This document shows positions 15,935-21,875 of a stretch of DNA of 21,875 nucleotides, piece after piece. The stretch spans positions 1 to 21,875 of the forward strand of contig CAYOJD010000049.1 in assembly GCA_964404205.1 (NCBI GenBank). Direction: 5' to 3'. This stretch comes from CAZWBR01 sp964404205 (lineage in GTDB: Bacteria; Bacteroidota; Bacteroidia; Bacteroidales; Prolixibacteraceae). Each line of letters starts with the position of its first letter. Within the stretch, counting starts at the first letter, position 1. The position numbers were made by a program, and so were the translations under genes. The notes under the pieces were generated by a model that saw nothing but the letters and a program-made list of their open reading frames with translations, had not been told where the DNA came from and made no database searches.

Positions 15935-16792
15935 ATGATGGGCGAAACCGTTAGCAACGAGAAAAGCTTAATGCTTCAATGTATTTATGCCGACGAAGAT
16001 TTTATCCCAACATTCGGGTTCCGAATGAAGGATGGTCGTAATTTTATGAAAAGCGACATGGGGACATCCTGTATCATGAACGAAGAAGCCATCCGACAAT
16101 ACGGATGGACATCCATTGACGGAAAGAGGTTCAATAGCGGACGCGAAGGAGGTTATCAGGTTATTGGAGTAACGAACGATTTCCATGTAGAATCATTATA
16201 TAGCAAAATATCACCCGTTTGTATAATGGCTGCCGATAACGAAAAGCACAATGAACTCAGCAGTATCAGCATCCGTCTTTCGAAAGGAGATACAGGAAAA
16301 CAGATTGAAGAGCTAAAAAAAATCTGGAAAACATTTATTCCTGATGAAACCATGCAATTTTCGTTTTACGACGAACAGTTCGATAACATGTACCGCAAAG
16401 ATGAACAATTGGGACAATCGATTGGTATCGTTTCATTCATTGCGTTCTTCCTGACCTTTATGGGAATCCTGGGACAGGCATTTCAAAGCAGTCTCACCCG
16501 CACAAAAGAGATTGGAATCCGAAAAGTAAACGGAGCTACACTCATCGACATTTTAATGGAAATGAGCAGAGAGTTTTTAGGAACCATTGTCTTGTCGATT
16601 TTGATTGCCATTCCGATAGCCCGGTACTTAATCAACCGATGGCTCGAACGATTTGCTTACAAAGATGAAATCAGGTGGGAAATATTCGCTTCCGCAATTT
16701 TGGTCATGTTAGTTACCATTATGGTAACCGTTACATGGCAGACATGGAAAGCAGCCACCCGCAACCCGGTCGAAGCTTTGAGATACGAATAA
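15935..16792 (+). CDS. 3' part of frameshifted FtsX/MacB permease
   Basis: A 285-codon open frame with the second MacB_PCD-like periplasmic domain and three C-terminal FtsX helices (about 165-190, 215-235 and 250-275). It ends in NPVEALRYE like the preceding permease. The nominal ATG at 15935 is an internal methionine of the original protein, since the frame is open and family-like upstream to 15845. A 29-base run at 16745-16773 is identical to 14393-14421 at the end of the preceding permease gene, although the rest of the two genes is diverged. On its own it would probably not be a working permease. Confidence 0.85.
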   Translation: MMGETVSNEKSLMLQCIYADEDFIPTFGFRMKDGRNFMKSDMGTSCIMNEEAIRQYGWTSIDGKRFNSGREGGYQVIGVTNDFHVESLYSKISPVCIMAADNEKHNELSSISIRLSKGDTGKQIEELKKIWKTFIPDETMQFSFYDEQFDNMYRKDEQLGQSIGIVSFIAFFLTFMGILGQAFQSSLTRTKEIGIRKVNGATLIDILMEMSREFLGTIVLSILIAIPIARYLINRWLERFAYKDEIRWEIFASAILVMLVTIMVTVTWQTWKAATRNPVEALRYE

Positions 16793-16815
16793 GAGGAGTT
16801 ATTGAAAATATCCGA

Positions 16816-17682
16816 TTACACCTGAATCCAAAGTGAAAGAATAACGAAAGTGGCAAAGAGGATGGAAGCTACCCCGTTGGTTGTCCCAAAAGCAAGGTTT
16901 ACCCGGCTCAGGTCGTTGTGCTTGACGATAACATGTTGATAAACGATCAATCCGGAAAAGATGGCCGAACCAACCCAGAAAAGCACCCCGGTTTTCATCG
17001 CTAAGCCAGCCAAAGCGACGAAAATAATGGCAGCCAAATGTACCACCATTGAGATACGCAATGCCGTTCTGACACCAACCATTGCCGGAACACTTTGCAG
17101 TTGGTAGCTGCGATCGAAGTCGATATCCTGACAGGCATAAATAATATCGAAACCACTTACCCAAAAAAAGACTACGGCTGAAAAGAGTAGCGGAGTTAAG
17201 GCAAAGCTACCGGTAACGGCCAGATAAGCGCCAATAGGCGCCAACGCTAAACCGGTACTGAGTACAAAATGGCATAGCGGGGTTATCCGTTTGGTGTAAC
17301 TGTAACCCAAAATCACAAAAAGGGCAACCGGCGAAAGGGTTAAACAGAGGTCGTTTATCCACCACGATGTCAACACAAAAAATACTGAGTTGGCTATGAC
17401 AAACCATAGCGCCCTTGCCGGTGATATAATTCCGGCCGGGATTTCACGAGTCGCCGTACGCGGATTGGCTGCATCAAAACGCCTGTCGAGATAACGGTTA
17501 AACCCCATTGCGGCATTGCGTGCAAAAACCATCGCGGCTACAACCGCCAACAGCAATTTCAGATAGTTGACACTATCGGCCTCAACCACCCCAAGAAAGA
17601 AGCCAATCATGGCGAAAGGCATGGCAAATATGGTATGTTCGAACTTAACCAACCGGGCAAAATCGATGATTCTTTTTTTCAT
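16816..17682 (-). CDS. UbiA-family polyprenyltransferase (4-hydroxybenzoate/MqnP-like)
   Basis: A 288-residue integral membrane prenyltransferase that transfers a polyprenyl chain to an aromatic acceptor in quinone synthesis. The two Mg-diphosphate motifs are present: N62-x3-D66-x3-D70 in NRYLDRRFD, followed by TATREIPAG, and D179/D186/D190 in DIIYACQDIDFD. The TATREIPAG and DIIYACQD forms resemble the subgroup often annotated as a 4-hydroxybenzoate octaprenyltransferase or as MqnP of the futalosine pathway, rather than MenA. Eight or nine hydrophobic helices fill the rest. The ATG at 17682 starts a basic N-terminus typical of the family. The gene converges with the permease operon (23-base gap, no clear terminator) and stands alone. 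The exact acceptor cannot be decided without knowing which menaquinone genes the genome has. Confidence 0.9.
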   Translation of the reverse strand: MKKRIIDFARLVKFEHTIFAMPFAMIGFFLGVVEADSVNYLKLLLAVVAAMVFARNAAMGFNRYLDRRFDAANPRTATREIPAGIISPARALWFVIANSVFFVLTSWWINDLCLTLSPVALFVILGYSYTKRITPLCHFVLSTGLALAPIGAYLAVTGSFALTPLLFSAVVFFWVSGFDIIYACQDIDFDRSYQLQSVPAMVGVRTALRISMVVHLAAIIFVALAGLAMKTGVLFWVGSAIFSGLIVYQHVIVKHNDLSRVNLAFGTTNGVASILFATFVILSLWIQV

Positions 17683-17802
17683 CCGTGCTCATTATTTTGA
17701 AGCGATAAAAATAACAAGATTAACCATAGTTGCAGCTTAATGGATAAAAGAGAAATAACAAAAGCGATTTCATTGGCCAAAATGGTTATCCAAATTTTGG
17801 AT

Positions 17803-17810
17803 TATCTTTG
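17803..17810 (+). promoter_or_regulatory. Candidate -7 element for the SRPBCC gene
   Basis: TATCTTTG matches the Bacteroidota -7 element TAnnTTTG exactly, 15 bases before the ATG at 17826. The -33 position is weak: no TTG lies at the usual spacing. The divergent 17683-17802 segment shows no other clear signal. Confidence 0.5.
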
Positions 17811-17825
17811 AATAAAATCCTTCCC

Positions 17826-18203
17826 ATGAAAGAGTTTAAAAAATACTACAAGCTTAATGCATCGCCTGCCGATGTTTACAATGCACTGACCAATCCGGTA
17901 ATGATTGAAATCTGGACCGGCGAACCAGTGGTAATGAGCGCTGAGCCTGGCAGCGAATTTTCGCTTTGGGATGGTGCCATCAACGGGATGAATATCGAAT
18001 TTATTGCCAATCAATTGATTGTACAACGCTGGTATTTTGGTGAAGAAGAGGATTCTGTGGTCACGATTAAGCTCTTTCCCGATAAGAAAGCAACCCGCAT
18101 CGAACTTCACCAGACCAATATTCCCGACGAAGCATTTGATGATATTGTTGAGGGATGGAACGAAGAATATTTCGGGAACCTGATGCAACTCTTCGAAGAG
18201 TGA
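17826..18203 (+). CDS. SRPBCC (AHSA1/START-like) domain protein
   Basis: A 125-residue single-domain cytosolic protein of the SRPBCC superfamily, close to the AHSA1 (Aha1 C-terminal-like) group. Seen: an N-terminal strand, the ASPADVYNALTNPVMIEIWTG helix segment, alternating strands with WYFGEEEDSVVTIKL, and the long C-terminal helix DDIVEGWNEEYFGNLMQLFEE with the conserved Trp. Such domains bind hydrophobic ligands or act as chaperone cofactors, and the specific role is unknown. The ATG at 17826 is used, since an in-frame TTG at 17808 lies inside the -7 element. The stop codon is one base from the stop of the convergent acetyltransferase gene. It is a stand-alone gene divergent from the prenyltransferase. 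Confidence 0.8.
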   Translation: MKEFKKYYKLNASPADVYNALTNPVMIEIWTGEPVVMSAEPGSEFSLWDGAINGMNIEFIANQLIVQRWYFGEEEDSVVTIKLFPDKKATRIELHQTNIPDEAFDDIVEGWNEEYFGNLMQLFEE

Positions 18204-18204
18204 G

Positions 18205-18705
18205 TCAGACAACCGCCAACTGCATCACGTAATCATCCATCACAAAGCCATTGCCAATATCGGCCACTACAGATTTGATGGTTCGAAACCCCATCTTTTC
18301 GTAAGCGCGAAGGGTATTGCTGTTATTCTTATTCACAGTCAATGAAATAACTGTCGCTTTCAACTCGGATGCCCTTTTGGTCAGGAAAACAACAGATGCC
18401 GAACCAGCCCCTTTTCCACGCGAAGAGGCCAGAATATAAAACTTACTGAGAAAAAGTTCATCTCCCTTCAACGTAATTCCAATGTAGCCAATAGCTTCAT
18501 CCTTCTCTTTAATCAAATAATATTCGAAACCATCTTCAGCTATTTGTTTGGCGATGGCTGCTTCAGACTGAAACTTGTTGATCATGTAATCGACCTGCGC
18601 ACTGCCGATAATCGGGGTATAATGTTCGTTCCAGATAATTTGGGCCAATGTGGCAACAGTGACAATTGCTTCAGATGAAAAAACAGGTTCAAATCGAATT
18701 TTCAT
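18205..18705 (-). CDS. GNAT-family N-acetyltransferase
   Basis: A 166-residue cytosolic acetyltransferase using acetyl-CoA. The acetyl-CoA-binding motif A is seen as the strand LFLSKFYIL followed by SSRGKGAG (94-101) and its helix. Motif B corresponds to ISLTVNKNNSNTLRAYEKMGF (about 120-140), the usual N-x3-A-x3-Y-x2-G-F pattern. The substrate (small amine, peptide or protein N-terminus) cannot be told. The ATG at 18705 lies inside the end of the macrodomain gene (17-base overlap), which implies translational coupling. The shared operon with a macrodomain hydrolase and a phosphotriesterase-like lipoprotein gives the only functional context. Confidence 0.88.
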   Translation of the reverse strand: MKIRFEPVFSSEAIVTVATLAQIIWNEHYTPIIGSAQVDYMINKFQSEAAIAKQIAEDGFEYYLIKEKDEAIGYIGITLKGDELFLSKFYILASSRGKGAGSASVVFLTKRASELKATVISLTVNKNNSNTLRAYEKMGFRTIKSVVADIGNGFVMDDYVMQLAVV

Positions 18706-19204
18706 TTTCTAAAATTTTGAGGTACAACTGATAATTTTCCTTGTCGAAACAACAAAAAATCACTTCAATATTGCTGTACGTTTGTAGAAAAACTTTTACC
18801 GTATCGATGGCTATCGCTGCAGCTTTCTCTTTTGGAAAGCCATACACACCCGTGCTAATATTGGGGAAAGCAACTGACTTTAAACCACTTTCGACTGCTA
18901 TTGCAAGACTACGCCTGTAGCACGATTGCAACAACTCCTCCTCGTGTTTCAGCCCGCCATGCCAAACCGGTCCAACGGTATGAATTACATATCGTGCAGG
19001 CAAATGGTAACCGGCTGTCATCTTTGCATCGCCGGTAGCACATCCCTTTAAACTCCGGCACGCGGCAAGCAAATCGGGGCCGGCAGCATGATGAATGGCC
19101 CCGTCAACACCCCCTCCACCCAACAACGATCGGTTGGCCGCATTCACGATGGCATCGACAGCCATCCGGGTGATATCGCCTTGCACGACCCGTATAGTGT
19201 TCAC
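18689..19204 (-). CDS. Macrodomain ADP-ribose hydrolase (YmdB/O-acetyl-ADP-ribose deacetylase type)
   Basis: A 171-residue macrodomain expected to bind ADP-ribose and hydrolyse O-acetyl-ADP-ribose or mono-ADP-ribosyl bonds. The sequence follows E. coli YmdB closely: VVQGDIT at 6-12, IVNAANRSLLGGGGVDGAIH (19-38) with the expected catalytic N24 and D34, IHTVGPVW, and the ribose-phosphate loop ISTGVYGFP (116-124). The GTG at 19204 is preferred because it aligns the N-terminus with YmdB and leaves a 7-base gap to the upstream gene. A TTG at 19231 would add nine residues and overlap the upstream gene by 20 bases. The gene lies between the lipoprotein and acetyltransferase genes. The ADP-ribose substrate source in this cell is unknown. 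Confidence 0.9.
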   Translation of the reverse strand: MNTIRVVQGDITRMAVDAIVNAANRSLLGGGGVDGAIHHAAGPDLLAACRSLKGCATGDAKMTAGYHLPARYVIHTVGPVWHGGLKHEEELLQSCYRRSLAIAVESGLKSVAFPNISTGVYGFPKEKAAAIAIDTVKVFLQTYSNIEVIFCCFDKENYQLYLKILENENSI

Positions 19205-19211
19205 TGAATTG

Positions 19212-20249
19212 CTATTTTCTCTTTTCTGCAAATGGCTTTACTTTAATCGAAAAAGCCTCAGATGGATTGTTTATCATCAATTTACCCAATTCTTCACTGG
19301 TCATTTCATCCAATGTTAAAATTGGCAGAAACGTGTCGAACATTGCGGTATAATGACGGAAATCGCCACCATTGGGTTTGCCGGGCTGGTACCACCCTGC
19401 GTTACCCGAAACCATAATATGACTTAATCCATTCACCTTTTTGAAATGGCGCAGCAACTGTTCAGCCCTGTCGATGACCGCATAATTCTCGCTAATGCCA
19501 TCAAACACCAGCCAAACCCCATTCTCGGTTGCGGTATAAAGGTGATCGACTTTCGGCTCAACCAAGGCATGTCCCCAAATAAAAGCTGAAGGATCAACCC
19601 CATTTTCTTTCAACACATTTAACTGAGCCAGAACGCCATCGGTATAGCCAATATACGACAAAATCGGCATGCCGGTATTGAGATGTGTTATGGCTGCAGC
19701 TTCTGTAAGCTTACGGTCTGTCTCCGACATGGGCATATCGTTGAGCGTAAGCTTAATGTATCCCGGCTTGATGCCACTGTTCCCTATCCCATTTCGGAAT
19801 TCATCAATCCAGATATCGGCGATTTGCCGGGCATTCATCTCGGCAATCTCGTGCGGCAAATATTTTCCATTATTTGCAGAATACCATCCGGTTGGGATAA
19901 TGATGTTCAATCCTGTCCGCTTCGATATCTCGCGGACAAGCTCAGGGTCGCGCCCCATAAAATCGGGTGTCCCATCAATAAAAGTAGCAACATTGTGTTG
20001 TTTCAGCGAATCAAGATAAGGAATTACCTTGACCATCACCGAATCGGGATGGTAACGTTTGGGCGAAATTGAATCGATACCGGAAAAATCGGCCAAAATA
20101 TATTCCTGTGTTAGGGTTATTCCCATTTTCGAAACCGGTATTTTCCCGTTTACCGTCATCACATAAGCATCGTCCTCTTTTTTCGAACACGAGATGAATA
20201 ACATGAAAGTCAATACAATCAAAGCAGTTAAAGCAAATTTGGTTTTCAT
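19212..20249 (-). CDS. Phosphotriesterase-like lipoprotein with lost metal ligands
   Basis: A 345-residue protein of the phosphotriesterase (PTE) branch of the amidohydrolase superfamily, recognised by GKIPVSKMGITLTQEY, IDGTPDFMGRDPELVREIS, RTGLNIIIPTGWY, GYIKL, IWGHA, NAGWYQPGKPNGGDF and NNPSEAF. Most metal ligands are replaced: the strand-1 HxH is Q48-E-Y50, the strand-5 His is Y199, and the strand-8 Asp is N283 (the usual SHDAGW reads SGNAGW). The bridging lysine K166 and the strand-6 H227 remain. A lipoprotein signal with FISC ends at C21 and is followed by SKKEDD, resembling the surface-export signal of Bacteroidota lipoproteins. The ATG at 20249 (or 20258) is chosen to give this signal peptide. 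It is probably non-hydrolytic and may be a binding protein. It is first in an operon with the macrodomain and GNAT genes. Confidence 0.85.
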   Translation of the reverse strand: MKTKFALTALIVLTFMLFISCSKKEDDAYVMTVNGKIPVSKMGITLTQEYILADFSGIDSISPKRYHPDSVMVKVIPYLDSLKQHNVATFIDGTPDFMGRDPELVREISKRTGLNIIIPTGWYSANNGKYLPHEIAEMNARQIADIWIDEFRNGIGNSGIKPGYIKLTLNDMPMSETDRKLTEAAAITHLNTGMPILSYIGYTDGVLAQLNVLKENGVDPSAFIWGHALVEPKVDHLYTATENGVWLVFDGISENYAVIDRAEQLLRHFKKVNGLSHIMVSGNAGWYQPGKPNGGDFRHYTAMFDTFLPILTLDEMTSEELGKLMINNPSEAFSIKVKPFAEKRK

Positions 20250-20312
20250 TCCTGACATAAGTTTTTTAGATGGCAAAAGATACAAAAAAAGCATATCTGG
20301 ACACGCTGAGGC

Positions 20313-20354
20313 AAAAAAAAGAGGCCGAATTCGCAATAAGAACCGGCCTCTTTT
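20313..20354 (-). terminator. Rho-independent terminator of pheT
   Basis: AAAAGAGGCCG (20317-20327) pairs with CGGCCTCTTTT (20344-20354), an 11-bp stem with a 16-base loop. Read leftwards the stem is followed by a run of eight U residues (20313-20320), 15 bases past the pheT stop. It isolates pheT from the downstream lipoprotein operon. The remaining 20250-20312 leader holds no clear promoter match. Confidence 0.85.
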
Positions 20355-20369
20355 GAAAATATCACCTGA

Positions 20370-21875
20370 TTAACGGATTTGCGCTTCAAGCTCTCGCTGA
20401 AAAGCACCCATCAACTTGCTCATCGTTTTTTCTATCTGCTTGTCGTTAAGTGTTTTCTCATCATCGCGCAAGATAAAACTTACCGCATACGATTTTTTGC
20501 CTTCCGGCAGGTTACTCCCTTCGTAGATATCAAAAATCGAAACATTTCTTAAAATCTGTTTTTCCGTCCGCATTGCGATGGCTTTAATGGCACTGAACTG
20601 CACGTCGCGGTTAACCAGCAGAGCCAAATCACGTCGCACTTCGGGATATTTGGGCAGCGGAACGTAAGCCACTTTCAGGTTTTTGATGGCTTTTAGCAAC
20701 AATGTCCAGTGAATATCGCCATAATAGACATCGGCACTGATATCCTGCGATTTCAGCAATTTCCGGCTGACGATTCCGATACGCGCCAATTCCATTCCAC
20801 GGTAGATGTAAACCAAACCTTCGGCCCAGATATCGGAAGCAAAACTGTCGATTGTGCATGCGTCGGCTGAAATACCCAGACGGAGTAATATATTTTCGAG
20901 ATACGATTTCAGCGTGAAGAAAGAGGTCCGTGCATCTTTAACTGCCCAATTGTCGTTCTCCTTTTTACCGGTAACCCAAATGCCGATATGTTCTTCCTCA
21001 TTGTAGTTCTTTACCGGATTGTTGTATGTTTTGCTGCCTTCGTAAAAATAGACATTCCCAAACTCGTACAGACGCAAATCGGCATTCCTGTAGTTGCTAT
21101 TTCGGGCAATGGCTTCCAAACCGCCAAAAAGCAATGTCTGGCGCATCCCGTTCAAATCGGTGCTGAGCGGGTTAAAAAGCTTGACACAATTGTCGGCTTT
21201 GAAGCTTTCCAACTGGTCGTAATACGAAAGCCTGGTCAACGAATTCGACATTATCTCGTTGAACCCTTGCGCGGTGAGCGATTCAGAAACAAGATTTTGC
21301 AATTTCATTTTATCAGGAAAATCGGCATGTTGAATAGTCGATTTCACCATTTTACCGGGTTCGACATTATTGTAACCGTAAATGCGCAAAATCTCTTCGA
21401 TAATATCGGCTTCGCGCTTAACGTCGACACGGTAAGCCGGCACCAGCAGTTCGAGGCCGGCTTCATTTTCCGATTCGATATTGATCTCGAGCGCCGAAAG
21501 GATATTTCGAATCGACTCAACAGCAATCTCCTTACCAATCAATCGGGTAATATTTTTATAGGTCACGCTGACGCGGAAAGGTTCAAGAACAGAAGCATCG
21601 GCAACCACATCCGCAATTTCAGAAGAGATGGTACCGCCGGCCAGTTCTTTGATAAGCAGCGCGGCCCTTTTCAAGGCATATAACGTTCCGTTGGGATCAA
21701 CGCCACGCTCAAAACGGAACGAAGCATCGGTACTCAACCCATGGCGACGTGCTGTTTTCCGAATATAAACCGGGTTAAAGTAGGCGCTTTCGAGGAAAAC
21801 ATCGGTTGTCGTATCTTTGATTCCCGATTCAATGCCTCCGAAATCGCCACCGATACACATTCCGTATTTGTTATT
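20370..21875 (-). CDS. pheT: Phenylalanyl-tRNA synthetase beta subunit, C-terminal part (cut by the window edge)
   Basis: The last 501 codons of PheT, which pairs with PheS to charge tRNA-Phe in the cytosol. The frame is open through the right edge (NNKYGMCIGGDFGG), so the start of the protein, including its tRNA-binding domain, lies outside; bacterial PheT is usually about 800 residues. In view are the end of the B3/B4 editing region (FGGIESGIKDTTTDVFLESAYF), the RRHGLSTDASFRFERGVDP segment, the B5 domain with the GYNNVEP region, the catalytic-like core, and the FDX-ACB anticodon-binding domain beginning near LPKYPEVRRDLALLV. Nothing looks damaged. It is followed by its own terminator. An internal ATG at 21860 is not a start. 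Confidence 0.97.
   Translation of the reverse strand, partial: NNKYGMCIGGDFGGIESGIKDTTTDVFLESAYFNPVYIRKTARRHGLSTDASFRFERGVDPNGTLYALKRAALLIKELAGGTISSEIADVVADASVLEPFRVSVTYKNITRLIGKEIAVESIRNILSALEINIESENEAGLELLVPAYRVDVKREADIIEEILRIYGYNNVEPGKMVKSTIQHADFPDKMKLQNLVSESLTAQGFNEIMSNSLTRLSYYDQLESFKADNCVKLFNPLSTDLNGMRQTLLFGGLEAIARNSNYRNADLRLYEFGNVYFYEGSKTYNNPVKNYNEEEHIGIWVTGKKENDNWAVKDARTSFFTLKSYLENILLRLGISADACTIDSFASDIWAEGLVYIYRGMELARIGIVSRKLLKSQDISADVYYGDIHWTLLLKAIKNLKVAYVPLPKYPEVRRDLALLVNRDVQFSAIKAIAMRTEKQILRNVSIFDIYEGSNLPEGKKSYAVSFILRDDEKTLNDKQIEKTMSKLMGAFQRELEAQIR

Larger units (their letters stand above)
14457..16792 (+). pseudogene. Second FtsX/MacB permease gene, interrupted by a -1 frameshift
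   Basis: The two reading frames 14457-15905 and 15845-16792 together cover one permease of about 778 residues, comparable with the 791-residue neighbour. The second frame is open from 15845 and reads QTLAKVPFCEGITLSRGIPG across the break before reaching any ATG. That fits the second periplasmic domain of the family, so one base has been lost (or two gained) between about 15845 and 15903. It is either a real disruption or a sequence/assembly error. It is the last gene of the operon, so polar effects are limited. Both parts are otherwise undamaged, suggesting that the lesion is recent or artefactual. Confidence 0.85.

Noticed and set aside
18188..18201. 14-bp palindrome ACTCTTCGAAGAGT at the end of the SRPBCC gene
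   Set aside because: It is explained by the coding sequence, too short with no loop for a terminator, and likely fortuitous.
20988..21683. 231-codon open frame on the plus strand
   Set aside because: It lies wholly antisense to conserved pheT sequence.

Overview
The window looks like a chromosomal segment of a member of the Bacteroidota, probably the Bacteroidales/Marinilabiliales side. The reasons are the protein families (DUF4831, Bacteroidota-type POT transporter, GAFTDA-type sigma-54 activator, FtsX/MacB permeases of about 790 residues), start codons without clear Shine-Dalgarno sequences, and several perfect matches to the Bacteroidota -7 promoter element TAnnTTTG. It contains thirteen intact genes, one permease gene broken by a frameshift, and a 3'-terminal part of pheT that runs off the right edge. 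No rRNA, tRNA, CRISPR array or insertion sequence was seen.

Layout. 1-254: non-coding, with an 11-bp tandem repeat and a terminator. 255-1775 (-): POT-family peptide transporter. 2005-4765 (+): bifunctional NAD(P)H-hydrate repair enzyme, then an exported DUF4831 protein. 4938-7813 (+): an MFS transporter resembling the animal lysosomal dipeptide transporter MFSD1, followed 26 nt later by the dipeptidase PepD. 7870-10540 (-): membrane histidine kinase and sigma-54-activating response regulator, overlapping by 11 bp. 10775-16792 (+), divergent from the two-component genes: HlyD-type adaptor and two large FtsX/MacB-type permeases, the second split by a -1 frameshift. 16816-17682 (-): UbiA-type prenyltransferase. 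17826-18203 (+): small SRPBCC protein. 18205-20249 (-): a tightly packed set of three genes, namely a phosphotriesterase-like lipoprotein that has lost most metal ligands, a macrodomain hydrolase and a GNAT acetyltransferase. 20370-21875 (-): pheT.

How they work together. The transporter-plus-PepD pair and the nearby POT gene point to di-/oligopeptide uptake and hydrolysis. The two-component system and the adaptor/permease operon share a 204-bp control region. It holds a leftward promoter, two 21-bp sites arranged as a perfectly centred interrupted dyad, and a candidate sigma-54 promoter at a spacing typical of enhancer-dependent activation. This makes a self-contained envelope-stress or efflux module likely, but it lacks an ABC ATPase gene.

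The strongest leads are this control region, the frameshift lying next to a perfect 11-bp hairpin, the metal-ligand-depleted phosphotriesterase-like lipoprotein coupled to a macrodomain and an acetyltransferase, and the MFSD1-like transporter coupled to a dipeptidase. No whole new defence or mobile system is evident.
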